Shown piece by piece: positions 50,771 through 62,250 of a DNA stretch of 64,000 nt. The notes beneath the pieces are model-generated. The model was given only the letters and a program-made list of their open reading frames with translations, searched no databases and had not been told where the DNA came from. The stretch's first letter is position 1, and each line of letters begins with the position of its first letter. The position numbers and the translations under genes were made by a program. Source of the stretch: Paragordius varius (taxonomy: Eukaryota; Nematomorpha); contig OZ176050.1 in NCBI GenBank assembly GCA_964247055.1, forward strand, positions 10,912,001 through 10,976,000, written 5' to 3'.

Positions 50771-52689
50771 ACATATGCCATGGATTTTCAACAAGTTTTA
50801 AGCAATTTGAAATATTTTTTAATTCTTGAAATCTGAATTTCATCTCATTAGATAAAAATGTTAAATGATTGTCTATTATCAAATTAATCTTCGGTAATTC
50901 CATATTTTCTTCATGAATCGTTTTAAGTGTTAGAAAATATAGAAGTGTTTTATTTATAAAATCTTGTTTATATATTATTAATTTTTCTTCAGCAAATATT
51001 TGATTAGCGAATTAGGTTAATATTTTCCTCCCTTAAAGATTTGTATTAAAATTAGTAAGTTTATAAGTAATGTCGCAAAGGTAGGATAATAAAATTCACC
51101 ATTTGTCATTATTAATTTTCTCGTCAACCTAAAGAAAAAATCTATTTAATACTTTTCTAAGACTTAGCCATCTCACAGCGGTGTACAAAACAATATCATC
51201 AAACTCACTGTGGATATTTTTCAAAGGGTTTTTACGGCGGTTGAATTCTCTGCCACGGATGTGGTTAGCTATATCAACAACCGTTTTAATTACTGAATTG
51301 TGTGATTCATCCTTTAAACTAGAAACCAAGTTTCGCTGATGAATAAAGTTGTAAAATGATAAAATATTTTGCAAATTAAATTTGTTTTTCAAAAGAGGAA
51401 TAAATCCTATGTTCATTGCAATCATAGAGGGACAGCCATCTGTGCAGATCGAAACCAATTTTTTCATAGATATATTTTTATTATCGAAAAAAGTTGCTAA
51501 TTTTTTTGAGAAAATCACTTCCTTTCGTGGTATTATTCATTGGTAAAATTTTTAAATTGGTTAATTATGTTTTCGTTTCAAAATCTCACGAAGAGGGCAC
51601 ATTGAGGGGTTGAACAAATATCAGTAGAATCAATAGCAATACTAAAATATTTGCTGATTTTCAGAGCCAATAATGTATTGGTAAAAATATAATTAGACAT
51701 AGCTTCAATGCGTCGAGCACATGTTGAATCAGAAAGTTGAAGTTTTTAATGTGCCTCAAGATTTGATATTTATTATAAAATTTATCAAATAAGTGCAACC
51801 ATTTATTAGACATTCTTTTATTAGTAGGGAATCAGTAAACGGTTTCATGTTTTTTCCTAGAATAAGCAAATTTCATACGAAGCTAATGGTACAGCTTTTT
51901 CCTGGGAGAAAGCTATGGACAAGATTCTCTTTTCTGGTATAATTCCTAATTTTTATATTTTTCGTTTCTTTCCTCCTGATTTTCTGGTATATAATGATGG
52001 ATATATCTTTCATTATTCTATTTTTTATAATTATGTTGTCGTTACATATAAGGCAGGTAACAACATTTTTATTTCAAACGACAAAGAATTTTTCTTACCA
52101 TTCTTTTTTAAGGAGAGATTTTCATTGGATAATTTACGTGCATTAGATGTCATCCTTTGATATTATGTTTAAATATTATGTAAATTTTTCAAAAAATAGG
52201 AATATAATTTGAATTATGCTATAAAAAGTCAGGTCGAAATTTAATGATGTTGATTTGAAAAATATTTTATGGGAATGAGTTATAGAAAATGATGCAAGAT
52301 AGCAATGAAAAGAAGTATATGCAAGTTTGGGAGAAAGGCTTGCTCAAATACAAAAAAGGAATGCAATAAAAATTTCAAATAGAAACGAAAATAGAATACA
52401 GAAACAGAAACAGAAACAATGATTGCCAAATTGAAATCATTTTATAGGGAAATTTTTCTACATTTCAAATTGGATAAATAAAAATTACCAAAATTAAAGC
52501 TAAAGAAAATAAATTAATATTAAAATAAGCGAAAATAATTTTATTTGTATTTTAAAAATTGATCAATAAAAAAAATAACTTGAGTAATATGGTCAGTCAT
52601 AGGGCAATTTTGAAGCACTCTTAGGGCCGCATGCGCCGCGGGCCGCGGTTTGAATATCACTGATTTAGAATATAAATTCTATGCTCCAA

Positions 52690-53016
52690 ACAGCTCTGGT
52701 ATATATATATATATATATCGGCATTATGGCCCTTATGAAAATTCATTCATTTGTATGGGGATTTGCCATTAATTGGCGGTACACCCTTTTTTCCAATCTT
52801 CTTGCTACTTCTAGATTTAAATTAAGCGATTCGAGGTCTTTTGTTATTGTGGTGAGCCATGTGATATGGGGTCGACCGGATTTAGCAGGTAGTTCAACCG
52901 AGTAATTTTTCATAGTTTTAAGAATATGGGTATCTTGCCGTCTTTCAACATGTCCAGCCCAATGTAACTGGAGATTCCTGATGAATTTGTTTATGGCGTT
53001 GAGATTTAGTATATGT
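52690..53016 (-). mobile_element. 5'-truncated LINE, 3' end of the reverse transcriptase ORF
   Basis: The minus strand reads as the tail of a non-LTR retrotransposon polyprotein: WAGHVERRQDTRILKTMKN, then GRPHITWLTTITKDLES, LNLEVARRLEKR and YRQLMA, ending shortly before 52725. A (TA)n run at ~52697-52719 serves as the 3' tail, a common design for RTE/CR1-like LINEs. Upstream parts are missing. Confidence 0.7.
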
Positions 53017-53039
53017 AGGGTGACCAGACGTCCCGATGG
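53016..53039 (+). mobile_element. Solo terminal fragment of hAT element A family
   Basis: TAGGGTGACCAGACGTCCCG matches the outer end of element A and of the copy at 56.7 kb. No partner end with a matching target duplication was seen nearby. Confidence 0.5.
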
Positions 53040-54518
53040 TATTTTTAAAGAAAAATATTTTTTCGCTTTAAATTTTTTTTGTAAGTACCACTAAATTGGC
53101 CGGCCAATTTATAAGATAATTAAAGAATTTTGGTTGAAGGTTGAATCATTTTTTTGGCATTATAGCAATCACCCATTTTTGCAGTACCGTTTCACTCTTA
53201 AATATACAACAAAAAAAATTGAGTATCGTAAAAAAAAATTTGATGTATTTCCGAAATATGGATCAAGATTCTCATGGTGTTTTTAATTTTGTCGCTTACG
53301 AGTCATTTAAAATTGATATTTCCATTTTTTGGTAATTGTTTTATATCGAAAAGTCGCAAAATTAGCCTAAATTTTATAAATAATATTTTGTGGGGGAAAT
53401 CTTAAAATTATCTTTTTATCTCATAAATTATACTTTAAAAGTAAAACAGTATGTTATATTTTAACTTTATAGGCTCCAAAAGTACCTTTTTTAGACCCCT
53501 CTAATAGGGCCGGTTTTCTTAAAAATAAAATTATTTCCCTAATTTGTAAAATATCTTATTTCTAACACCTATATAAAAAAAATTCAGTAAAATCAATTAT
53601 ATACTTTCATTATCTATCAAAAATGTCAACAAAAAACATGCGCCTAGGAGCGATTTTTCAATAATTTAGGAGCATTTTAATGCTTAGCAAATAATATTTA
53701 GGGACGGCGCTTATAATATATAATTTATAAGCCATAAAAGCGCAACTGGATTATTTGATTAATTTATTTAAAATAAATCGGCTATTAAATGATAAACTTA
53801 CCATCAACATTTTGTGGGCACCGTTTTACATAAATGCAGTATTTATAAAAATAACTAATTTTTGGCCCGATTTTCCCACTTTTATCTAATATATGTATCG
53901 CTAAACGAGTGTTGTAAAATAAATTATTTAATGCAAACAGTTTGATAAAAAAACATCATTGAACTAAAATACGAGTTTCATCAAATCCATCGCTACTATT
54001 TATTACACCTTATTTCAAAACAGTTTTAAGCTCTTTTGTCAAATTTTTACTGCCAAAAAATTACTTATTAGATCGGTTTTTTATCCGTTAATCATATTAA
54101 CGTATTATATGTCAATATAACCTACTTATCATCACGACCATAAGTAGCAATGATCTTATATTGCTTGTCAACGGAAATTATATGGTGCTGTTTCGTTGAG
54201 CTATAACTTTTTAATTTATATTCAATTTAAATAGTTATGGTTCATTCATAACTGAGTAAAAAAATTAACATAAATTATTGCAATTCAAATTATTTTCGAA
54301 TAAATATTGAATTGATTTCATGTAAAATATAACTCCAATTATATTTTATTGTATTAATAAATATATTTTGTGTGCCATTACATATATGTGAGAAAATTAG
54401 CAGTTAGATGTTGGCACTTTGGGCAAATGTCAAAAAGAATTTGGTCAGGGTTATCTAAATTTACTATAAACTAATCAAAAGGTCAACTATAATCATTTGC
54501 TAATTATTATTTGGAATT
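53040..54518. other. Non-coding stretch upstream of the Gly-rich gene
   Basis: No gene seen. Phrases near 53083-53115 (GTACCACTAAATTGGCCGGCC) resemble a hAT element B terminus, possibly a fragment. The promoter of the next gene should be within the last few hundred bases. Confidence 0.4.
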
Positions 54519-55355
54519 ATGTTGAAGATATTACCTATTCTTCTGGTTTTGGTAATACATATATAATATTATAACCTATCGATAAAATCGATTTTACAAA
54601 ATTATGTCATTTAAAGATCAAACATTTTCCTATTATATTTATTGTTTTATTTGATAAAGGCTCTGTTTAATTCGATTAAAATAAATTTTTGCAAAATAAA
54701 AAAAAATTACGAAAAAATTTCGTTTTGTTTATTTATTCACACTTGTATCTTAGAGTAATAAGAATATGAATTAACTAACTTCAAATGTTGGATTAAAAAG
54801 CCAATTGATTAGATTTAGAGTCAAACCTTTTTTTTCGGGTCCCATTTTTCCGTCCTGACTGCAATTTTTAATCTGTAATAATAAAATGTTATGTAGTTTA
54901 TCACCTTCAATGTTCTCATTGTGAGCCACAATGCTTTCGGTATAATTGGTGGAAACATTGGAGGCAAAGGAGGGATGGGTGGTGGTTGGGGAGGTGGGAG
55001 CATGTGGGGCGGATCTATGGGAGGTGGCGGAAAAGGCGGTATGGGAAACAACTTGTGGGGCGGATCTATGGGGGGTGGCGGAAAAGGCGGAGGTTGGGGC
55101 GGAAACAACTTATGGGGCGGATCTTGGGGAGGTGGTGGAAAAGGCGGAGGTTGGGGCGGAAGTAACTTATGGGGCACTGGAATGTTAGGGGGTGGCGGGA
55201 AAGGAGGAGGAGGAGGTTGGGGTGGTGGAAGCATGTGGGGCGGATCTATGGGAGGTGGTAAAGGATGGGGGGGTAGTTTTCCCTTAAACTCCGTGTATGG
55301 AAGTCCAACTGGAAGTGCTAATTTTGCGTTTGGAAAACGTAGACGTAAGCGATGA
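54519..55355 (+). CDS. Secreted Gly/Trp-rich repeat protein with polybasic C-terminus, two exons, 163 aa
   Basis: I do not recognise a family. Exon 1 (54519-54551) encodes MLKILPILLVL. A GT...AG intron (54552-54896) follows, and exon 2 (54897-55355) continues in phase with FITFNVLIVSHNAFGIIGGN. Together these give a convincing signal peptide (residues 1 to about 22). The mature part is four or five repeats of ~22-26 residues built from GGGGKGGGWGG and N/S-LWGGS or MWGGS units, rich in Gly, Trp, Lys and Met. It ends VYGSPTGSANFAFGKRRRKR, a Gly followed by a run of basic residues as in amidated peptide precursors. Similar compositions occur in cuticle or adhesive proteins and in nematode Gly-rich antimicrobial peptides. 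The GC content is far above the surroundings because of the Gly/Trp codons. The frame is open throughout. Confidence 0.7.
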
Positions 55356-55755
55356 AAAACTATCGCTTGGTATATATATATATATATATAAGAAAGTTAT
55401 TACTACATACATTTGTGAATAGACAAATCTTTATTCATTTGATATACGGGAAAATTATACATATGCTGCTAAATTTATGTAATAATATGCAGTCGATGAT
55501 ATCTCCTTATTGTACATACATACATACATAATATCTTACTTGATTTCAAATATATATGTGTCAAATATTTTCTATTATTTATTTTATTACATAAAATTGT
55601 TTACACGGCTAAAATGTGCAAAAATCTAATAAATATTGCATTATTATGGCGCTATATTTAATAATGTGTACTATTTGCAAAAAAGAATTTTCATGAGTTA
55701 AATTTTTCATAAATTATGGTTAAATATTAAATATATTTTATTTCTGCATTATATC
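55356..55755. other. Downstream of the Gly-rich gene
   Basis: Short (TA)n at about 55370-55391 and AT-rich sequence; AATAAA-like sites occur (for example ~55629). No gene seen. Confidence 0.4.
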
Positions 55756-56733
55756 TAGGGTTAAATAGATAAAGCGCGAACTCTGAAAGGAAGGGGGGTT
55801 ACTATCAAAAATTTTCATTCAAAAAATATTTTTATTTTTAAAATAGGTACATTTCTAATTATAAAAAAAGGATTTTATTTTATTCCCTTATATATTTTTA
55901 TTTGAGCAAATTCATCTGAGCATTATCATTATAAAAATATTATAATAATCTTCACAAGAATTAGTTAAATTTTATCACGTAAAATGGCTTTCAGAGTTTT
56001 AATTTAGTTTATTCACACTTGATTTACTGTAGAAAAAACGCGTTTAGTCGCAGCGTTAATTCCAATAAAGATAGTGCGAATCCCACAATTTTTAAAAATT
56101 ATTGTAAGAAACGCGTAGTTTGTTTCAAAGTGATGAAAAATTTCTAACCGTTTGTTCTCTACTGGTATTTTATCTGATGCCCAATATTTCAACTTTTCCT
56201 TATCAAAAATATTTTTAACTAATGACACTTCATTAAAAAGATCATCTTCATTATTATAGGGGATTATCGAGATATACCATTTAGATTTCAAATTCACCCT
56301 TAAACAATATTTCCCTAAATTAAATAATTATTTTTAAAAATTTAAAATTGCCTGTATTTTTTATATTTTTTAAAAAAAATAAAATTTTGTTTAAAATTAA
56401 AATAATACTGAAAAAATAATAATTTATACAATAAAAATATATTTCATATTAATGATGAGTTATATTAGCCCAAAAACACATACTAATTAATTTTTAGGGT
56501 GAATTTGAACAATTCTAGGGTGATTTTGAATTGTTCAAGGATGAAGTTGAATTGTAAATGATATATATAATAATCAAATGATTTTACGAACACAAAAGAG
56601 CGCAAAACAATAATTTTAATATAAATTTTAACTGGATTCTAAACTCGGGACTTTTTGAAAACTTAGCGGGACGCGCTACAAACATTAAGAAATCGGGACT
56701 GTCCCGCCAAAAGTGGGATGTCTGGTAACCCTA
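55756..56733 (-). mobile_element. Internally deleted hAT element A derivative with perfect target duplication
   Basis: 978 bp with ends TAGGGTTA... and ...GGTAACCCTA, flanked by identical ATTATATC at 55748-55755 and 56734-56741. The minus strand (56297-56013) still encodes part of the C-terminal transposase (IFDKEKLKYWASDK, GINAATKRVFSTVNQV). The left third aligns with the left end of element A. A family 1 MITE is inserted at 56275-56562. Confidence 0.85.
56275..56562. mobile_element. MITE family 1 copy inside the hAT derivative
   Basis: Starts TACCATTTAGATTTCAAATTC and ends TTGAATTGTAAATGATA, with inverted GGGTGAATTTGAA-type units at the right. It is younger than its host element, because it interrupts it. 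Confidence 0.7.
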
Positions 56734-56741
56734 ATTATATC

Positions 56742-57360
56742 GCATTTGCACTACATATGTAAATATATAACTGAATAATCGTTTTAAAAATGAAACATAA
56801 ATTAAGCCTCCTATGTCACCATGTACTAATTTTATCATCGCATTTAACTATAACTAGAAATTGACCGGGACAAAATTATAAGATTAACTTGACCATTGTA
56901 TATAAAACTTTGAATTAATGATGTTTTTAAAAAACACTATTCAAAGAGCAATCGTTGCAGTAGCCTGGTCAATGGTTATGGATAGCTTGGGTATTGGGAA
57001 ATGTTTAAAACTCTCTTAAAATACAAAAATCACCAATAACTTCATATGAACGTTGGAATCCCCTCACTGTGCTTTGAATGAGATAAAATGATGCTAAGAT
57101 TAAAATTTTATTCGTAATTTTATTGAATAAAATTTCGCCAGCTCTAATGTTGATTAGGTAACTAACAATATTTAATTATGTTTAATAATCGCCATACTAC
57201 CAATACTGACAAATGCATCATATCATTGAACTCAATATAAACTAAATATTTAATTTTTTATCGTCAATAAAAAAGTGGTACTGTAATATATTATAATAAT
57301 TTTAATAATTTACGCAATATATATATATATATATATATATATAATAAATCTATATATTTA
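56742..57360. other. Non-coding stretch with a (TA)n tract
   Basis: No gene seen. (TA)n at about 57317-57343, directly before the palindromic element. Confidence 0.45.
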
Positions 57361-58607
57361 CACTGTGTGCAAAAAAGAGGGTCATTTTGATTAAACGATT
57401 TTTTTTCATGGGATAGCTTATGACCAGTGATTTGCCGCAAAAATTATTATTTGTTGACAACCTAGTTTTTGAAATATTGAGAGAAAATCGAAATGGGGCA
57501 AAAAGTGAAAATTAAGGATAATTCAAAAAATAATGATAAAATATAAAATATTATGGTTTATTATCTCAGGAGATAATTTTAATATATAAATAGCCTAAAA
57601 TCATATAGTTAGGGTTTCTATAAAATTTCAGCTTAAAAGATGGCGTTTTTCTTTTATTACACTTAAAAGACAAAAAAATTTAATGAAATTATATTAAATT
57701 TTTTTTGAATATTTACTGGCTAAACTCAGTATTAAAATCTTGACACCATATTTTATTCAGTAAAAAAACTTATATATCAAAATAAAACCAAAAAATATTA
57801 TTTTTTATTTTTAAATTTTTTTTGTCATCTGGTTTGTGAGTGCATAAAAAATTTATACTGTTTTATTTTGGAATCTTACATGAGTACGAATTATAAAGTA
57901 TATAATTTATGCAAAATAGGATTTAAAAGTAGTGGAATATCAACTAACGATCCGTGCAAGTCCCAAAAAAATACTAATTTGTCATAAAACAGACTTGTTA
58001 CAAGAATTTGTAAGGATTGTTGGTTGATATTCCACTACTTTTACATCCTATTTTGCATAAATTATATACTTAATAATTCCCACTCATGTAAGAATCCAAA
58101 ATAAAACAGTATAATTTTTTTATACACTCATAAACCAGATGACAAAAAAATGCAAAAATAAAAAACAATATTTTTGGTTTTATACATGATATATAAGTAT
58201 TTTTTACTGAATAAAATATGATTGTTAAGATTTAAATAGTGAGTTTAGGTAGTAAATAATTAAAAAAAATTATTTTAATATAGTTTCATTAAATTTTTTT
58301 TGCCTTTTAAGTAATAAAAAAAACGCCATCTTTTGAGCTATTTTATAGAAACCCTAACTATATGATTTTAGGCTATTTAAATATTGAAAATATCTCCTAA
58401 AATGACAATATACCATAATATTTCAAATTTTATCATTATTTTTTGATTTATCCTTAAATTTCACTTTTTGCCCGATTTCGATTTTCTCTCAATATTTCAA
58501 AAACTAGGTTGTCAACAAATAAAAATTTTTGCGGCAAATGAATACGCTGGTCATAAGCTATCTCATGAAAAAAAATTTTTTTGTTAAAAATTTTTTTGTA
58601 CACAGTG
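57361..58607. mobile_element. 1.25-kb palindromic (foldback) DNA element
   Basis: Starts CACTGTGTGCAAAAAA and ends with the near reverse complement TTTTTTTGTACACAGTG. The whole length is an imperfect palindrome with ~600-bp arms. Examples: GAAACCCTAACTATATG near 58350 mirrors CATATAGTTAGGGTTTC near 57605, and GTAGTGGAATATCAAC near 57930 mirrors GTTGATATTCCACTAC near 58025. The centre lies near 57985. The ends resemble Tc1/mariner termini. No coding capacity. Confidence 0.8.
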
Positions 58608-58615
58608 TTTATCAA

Positions 58616-60115
58616 AATGTAAAATGCTGGCTTTGTGATCTGTTTCCGGGAAACCGGTAGACCCATTCAAATCCAAATGCCGAAAAAATATAATCATTAA
58701 GGAATGCCCCGACAATAGCTTCGCCCTTTTTTAGAATTAGGCCCCTAGTTCGGGCCCACCCCGTGTAAAAAACGTTTTGAAAACAGAAGTCCACAAAAAT
58801 CGTGTCTATGAGACAATATTCCGGAGAACGTGTTGGACCATTCAATTTCAAATATGATTTCTTAATTATTTTCGATTGCGCCGAACATAGTCGGCTTGCC
58901 TTTTTAAATTAGGCGCTCTTTTTACCCGCACCCCCGTAAAATGCCATTTTTTTCAAAAAACAAAGTCCACAATAACTTTTCAAACCTATTTTTAGCCCAA
59001 GTAAACAATACATTAGTAGGAATGCACCGTTTGTGCTAAAAATATTACCCGCAACAAGGCAAAAATTTAGATAGTGCGGATTTTTAAAATTAGCCGTTAA
59101 TTGGGCCCTTCACGTCCTGAAAAATGCGCTACCATAGAAAGATTTTTTAGTTTTGAGGCAATTTTCCCAAAAACTAATGAGAGCATATGTAATCAATCAT
59201 GATTCCAGGTATTCTCCGTAAAAAAACAAACATTTTAGTCGTGTGCTTTTTTTGTATCAGCATCTGGGTAGGGAGCTACCCGCCTAAAACTGCGCCACCA
59301 TATCAAAATAGCGTGCCTTTGGGGCTAAATTTCAAACAACCTATCATGTCATATGAGTTCAATAGGTGCAAATATTACTTAACAAGGTAAAAATTTAAAT
59401 CAAGCGGCTTTTTAAAATTAGCGGTTAAATAGGCCCTTTACGTCCTAAAAAATGCGCTATCATTGAACTATTATTAGTTTTGAAGCCATTCTTCCATAAA
59501 CTATTAAGCGCATATGGAATGAATATTCCAGCTATTTCCCATATAAAGACAAAAATTTAGCCCGACGCTTTTTTATACCTGCCTCTGGGTAAGAAGCTAT
59601 CCGCCAAAAAACTGCCTCACTATATAGAAATTGCGTTGTTTTGGAACTAATTAAAGAAAACTTATGCCACATGAGCTCATTTAAAGTTCGAAATATTACC
59701 CTGAACTAGGTAAAAATTAACCAGGCCTTTTTTATTAGCTGTTATTTTGGTGCCTTTGTGCCCTAATCATACGCCATCATATAACGATTATTTAGTGTGG
59801 TATTTTTTGGAATAACCCATGAGACAATTGTCTCAAAGATGATTCCAAATATTTTCCCTATAAAGGCAAAAAATTTAACTTAGCGCTTTTTCCATATAGG
59901 CCTATGGGTAGGGGTCTACCGGTTTAAAACTCAGATGCCATACAAAAATGGCGTGACTTTGGAGCTAATTTTCAAAAAACTTAAGAGGCCATACGAGTTT
60001 AATAAAGGCTTTAAATATTACCCATAAAAAGGTAATTATAGTATAGCAGTTTTTTCCGTTGGCCGTCAATTTGGGACCTTTACATTAGTAAACAATATAT
60101 TGGTATGAATAGAAT
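58616..60115. mobile_element. Truncated inverted copy of the hAT internal-repeat element
   Basis: Reverse-complement match to 40.9-43.0 kb. It begins with the segment containing GGTAGACCCATTCAAATCC (mirror of GGATTTGAGTGGGTCTACC near 42975). It continues through the same ~150-bp alternating blocks (CTAATTTAACGG-type and CTACCCAGAG-type). The hAT ends are missing: the left side is cut by the palindromic element and the right side stops before poly-C. Confidence 0.7.
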
Positions 60116-60477
60116 AGCCCCCCCCCCCCACCCCCCCAGAATAAGAACTTCCTCGGGCTGCGTAGCAGCACGAGATTTACGCTAGTATATATATATATAT
60201 ATATATATATATTGATAAATGTTCCTCTGGACCTCATCCTAACATATTTGTATACAATATAATAACATTATATTCTTCATATCTGATTTTAAATTCGATT
60301 TTAATATAAGTCAAAGGCTTAGTACACTTAATTGAAATTATTACAGGGGCGATATTGATACCGTATTTTTAAGGTCCAAATTTTTTGTGATTTCTCTTAC
60401 CATTTATTGACTAATAACTTTTATAATAATAATGATTTGAATAGCATTTATAAAATATATATACATATATATATATA
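60116..60477. other. Low-complexity and non-coding stretch
   Basis: Poly-C at about 60119-60138 and (TA)n at about 60185-60212, then AT-rich sequence. It should contain the 3' end of the next leftward gene, if that gene is real. Confidence 0.45.
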
Positions 60478-61275
60478 TCATAATTCATAACATAATTCTT
60501 GCCGATATTTGGCAAAATGTTGTGGTAGTTTATATATGTTTGGAGTAGTTTCTAGGATCCTCCTATCATATGATTCAGGCAAATTGTTACAAACAAATGA
60601 ATTTTTTTGGTATTTTTCTGATGCATTTTTTGCGTTTAATTGATTTTGTAAATATATGTAAGTAATATTATCAGATGATGCGATTGATAAACGACCTTCT
60701 CTTTCACAGTTACTCGGAGAATAGAGAGTTTGGGGAAAGGAATGAAGTACTGTTTTATAGTTTTTATCTAAACAAGTTTCTAAGATACCATCTTTCAGAT
60801 CAAATTTTTCTGAATATGGATACGTTGATATTGTTGTTGCTATGACATATTGATTTGCATTATAATCATGAGATATTGGTGGTACACTATTCAAATTAGA
60901 TGTAAAAATTTTGGTTTTAACCAGGGTAGGAGTATTTATTGTTGCTATTGGAGTATTTGAAATATTTGAATAGGGGTTTAAAATTCTAATTTCTTTTTTG
61001 GGTGGATTAAGGATAGACTTTGAACCATGTTTGCTGGTTTCATTTCTTTTAGAGTAAGTCAGGGGTGCCTTAGTTGTCATTATAGTTGGGCTACTAATAA
61101 AACTAATTTTCTTGGGAACATTATTCTCTACAACTGCAAGTGGTGGCTCAGTATAGGACTCAGTAATAAGATGGAGAAATATTGTGGCGGGTGGTATAGG
61201 TTCTGATCGTTTATTTTTCAAATGTATATGCCTATATCCTATATCAACCGAAAAGTTTATCATTGTACATTTAAC
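60478..61275 (-). CDS. Orphan phospholipase C-type C2 C-terminal segment with a long Ser/Thr/Pro-rich tail
   Basis: The frame enters at about 61275 after a good splice acceptor (CCATTAG). It encodes VKCTMINFSVDIGYRHIHLK, then NKRSEPIPPATIFLHLITES, the end of a PLC C2 domain (family pattern: GQxxIP...GYRHIHL...LFVHI). About 225 residues of Ser/Thr/Asn/Pro-rich sequence follow to the stop at 60478, with no domain I can name. It could be an alternative last exon of the neighbouring PLC gene, the last exon of a second PLC gene whose other exons are lost or elsewhere, or a small separate gene starting at an internal ATG. The residues before GYR overlap those of the neighbour's 62514-62663 exon, so simple exon swapping does not fit. 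Confidence 0.55.
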   Translation of the reverse strand, partial: VKCTMINFSVDIGYRHIHLKNKRSEPIPPATIFLHLITESYTEPPLAVVENNVPKKISFISSPTIMTTKAPLTYSKRNETSKHGSKSILNPPKKEIRILNPYSNISNTPIATINTPTLVKTKIFTSNLNSVPPISHDYNANQYVIATTISTYPYSEKFDLKDGILETCLDKNYKTVLHSFPQTLYSPSNCEREGRLSIASSDNITYIYLQNQLNAKNASEKYQKNSFVCNNLPESYDRRILETTPNIYKLPQHFAKYRQELCYEL

Positions 61276-62250
61276 TAATGGCAAAAAAATATATTTTTAT
61301 GTAAATATTGAGCGTTTGATTTTTATAATTTAAAGTTTTCAATTTAATTATAAAATTTTTATAGAAAATATTTTTTTAAATAGTTATAATTGTAGGCGAG
61401 AACGGGTTCAAGGAGTGTTACCATGTCTTTGGCATTATAAAAGGGGAAATTAATTATACAACTATTCAAAAACCTTTTTATTGATTTGTATGGAAAAAAA
61501 GGACATGATCAAAAAACTCTTGTATAGCATACGTTAGCTACTATCTAAATTATTCTATTTTATCGAAAAATAAATGAGCAAGAGTGTTAAAAGCATTTTA
61601 CCTATATTTGATAAGTATTTTATAAACTATTACACCAATACAGTGAATAAATAAATTATTTTATTAACCACATAATTAGTTTAATTAATATAACAGTTTG
61701 TTTTAATGCAGTCAAGTTACCCCAAATTTCGAAAAAAACCTATTATTATTTTTAAACATTATCAATATTTTGGAATATTTTGGCAAATTAGAACTTTTAG
61801 AATAGCCAGGCTTAAAAGATATAGTGTCATGGGCGGTTATATTTTTGCAAACATAAATATATAATGTAATGAATGGGGAGCTCGATTTAGACAAATCATA
61901 AAAAGATTAGGAACAATAAGTAGGGACAAAAACTAATAGGTTCTTTATAATTACGAAACGTCGATCACCCCCTTTGCCGTTACATGCATGATTGGGATAT
62001 TTAGGTTATTACAATAATATAATGAAACAAAGAAAGCCTAATTAAAACAATACTTCAGCATGCAGTATACAAAATGTGAAAATTAATCAAGAAAAACATT
62101 TATTGCAAATGTATAATGGGTTTAACAATACTAAAATATATTGACAATTTGAGATTTTGGCATTCCATAGGATGATGAAGTAAAAATTTAAATAGTCATG
62201 CGGTGAACAAATGTTTTTGGAAATTTGGTTCAATATATAAGAGAATATAT
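61276..62250. other. Gap between the orphan C2 exon and the PLC gene
   Basis: No further PLC exon found here on the minus strand. An open frame at 61894-61712 (minus; starts MSKSSSPFITLYIYV) is unrecognised and probably chance. Confidence 0.4.

Larger units (their letters stand above)
45904..52662 (-). mobile_element. hAT element B (ZBED-like transposase), outer copy split by two insertions
   Basis: The 3' end CAGCGGTACTAAAATTTGG starts at 45904 and the 5' end (...GAATATCACTG) finishes at 52662. After removing the elements at 45934-48214 and 48742-50770, the remaining pieces read as one minus-strand element of ~2.4 kb. The piece at 51518-51129 encodes KKLVSICTDGCPSMI and VRWLSLRKVLNRF, typical of ZBED/GTF2IRD2-like hAT transposases. 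The piece at 48560-48220 carries the C-terminal region in the same orientation. Several stops and indels show the transposase is dead. No clear 8-bp target duplication was found at the outer edges. Confidence 0.75.

Noticed and set aside
54821-55234. Proline-rich open frame on the minus strand
   Set aside because: It is the antisense of the Gly/Trp repeats; GGN codons read in reverse give Pro. The plus-strand frame has a signal peptide and a sensible splice, the minus frame has neither.
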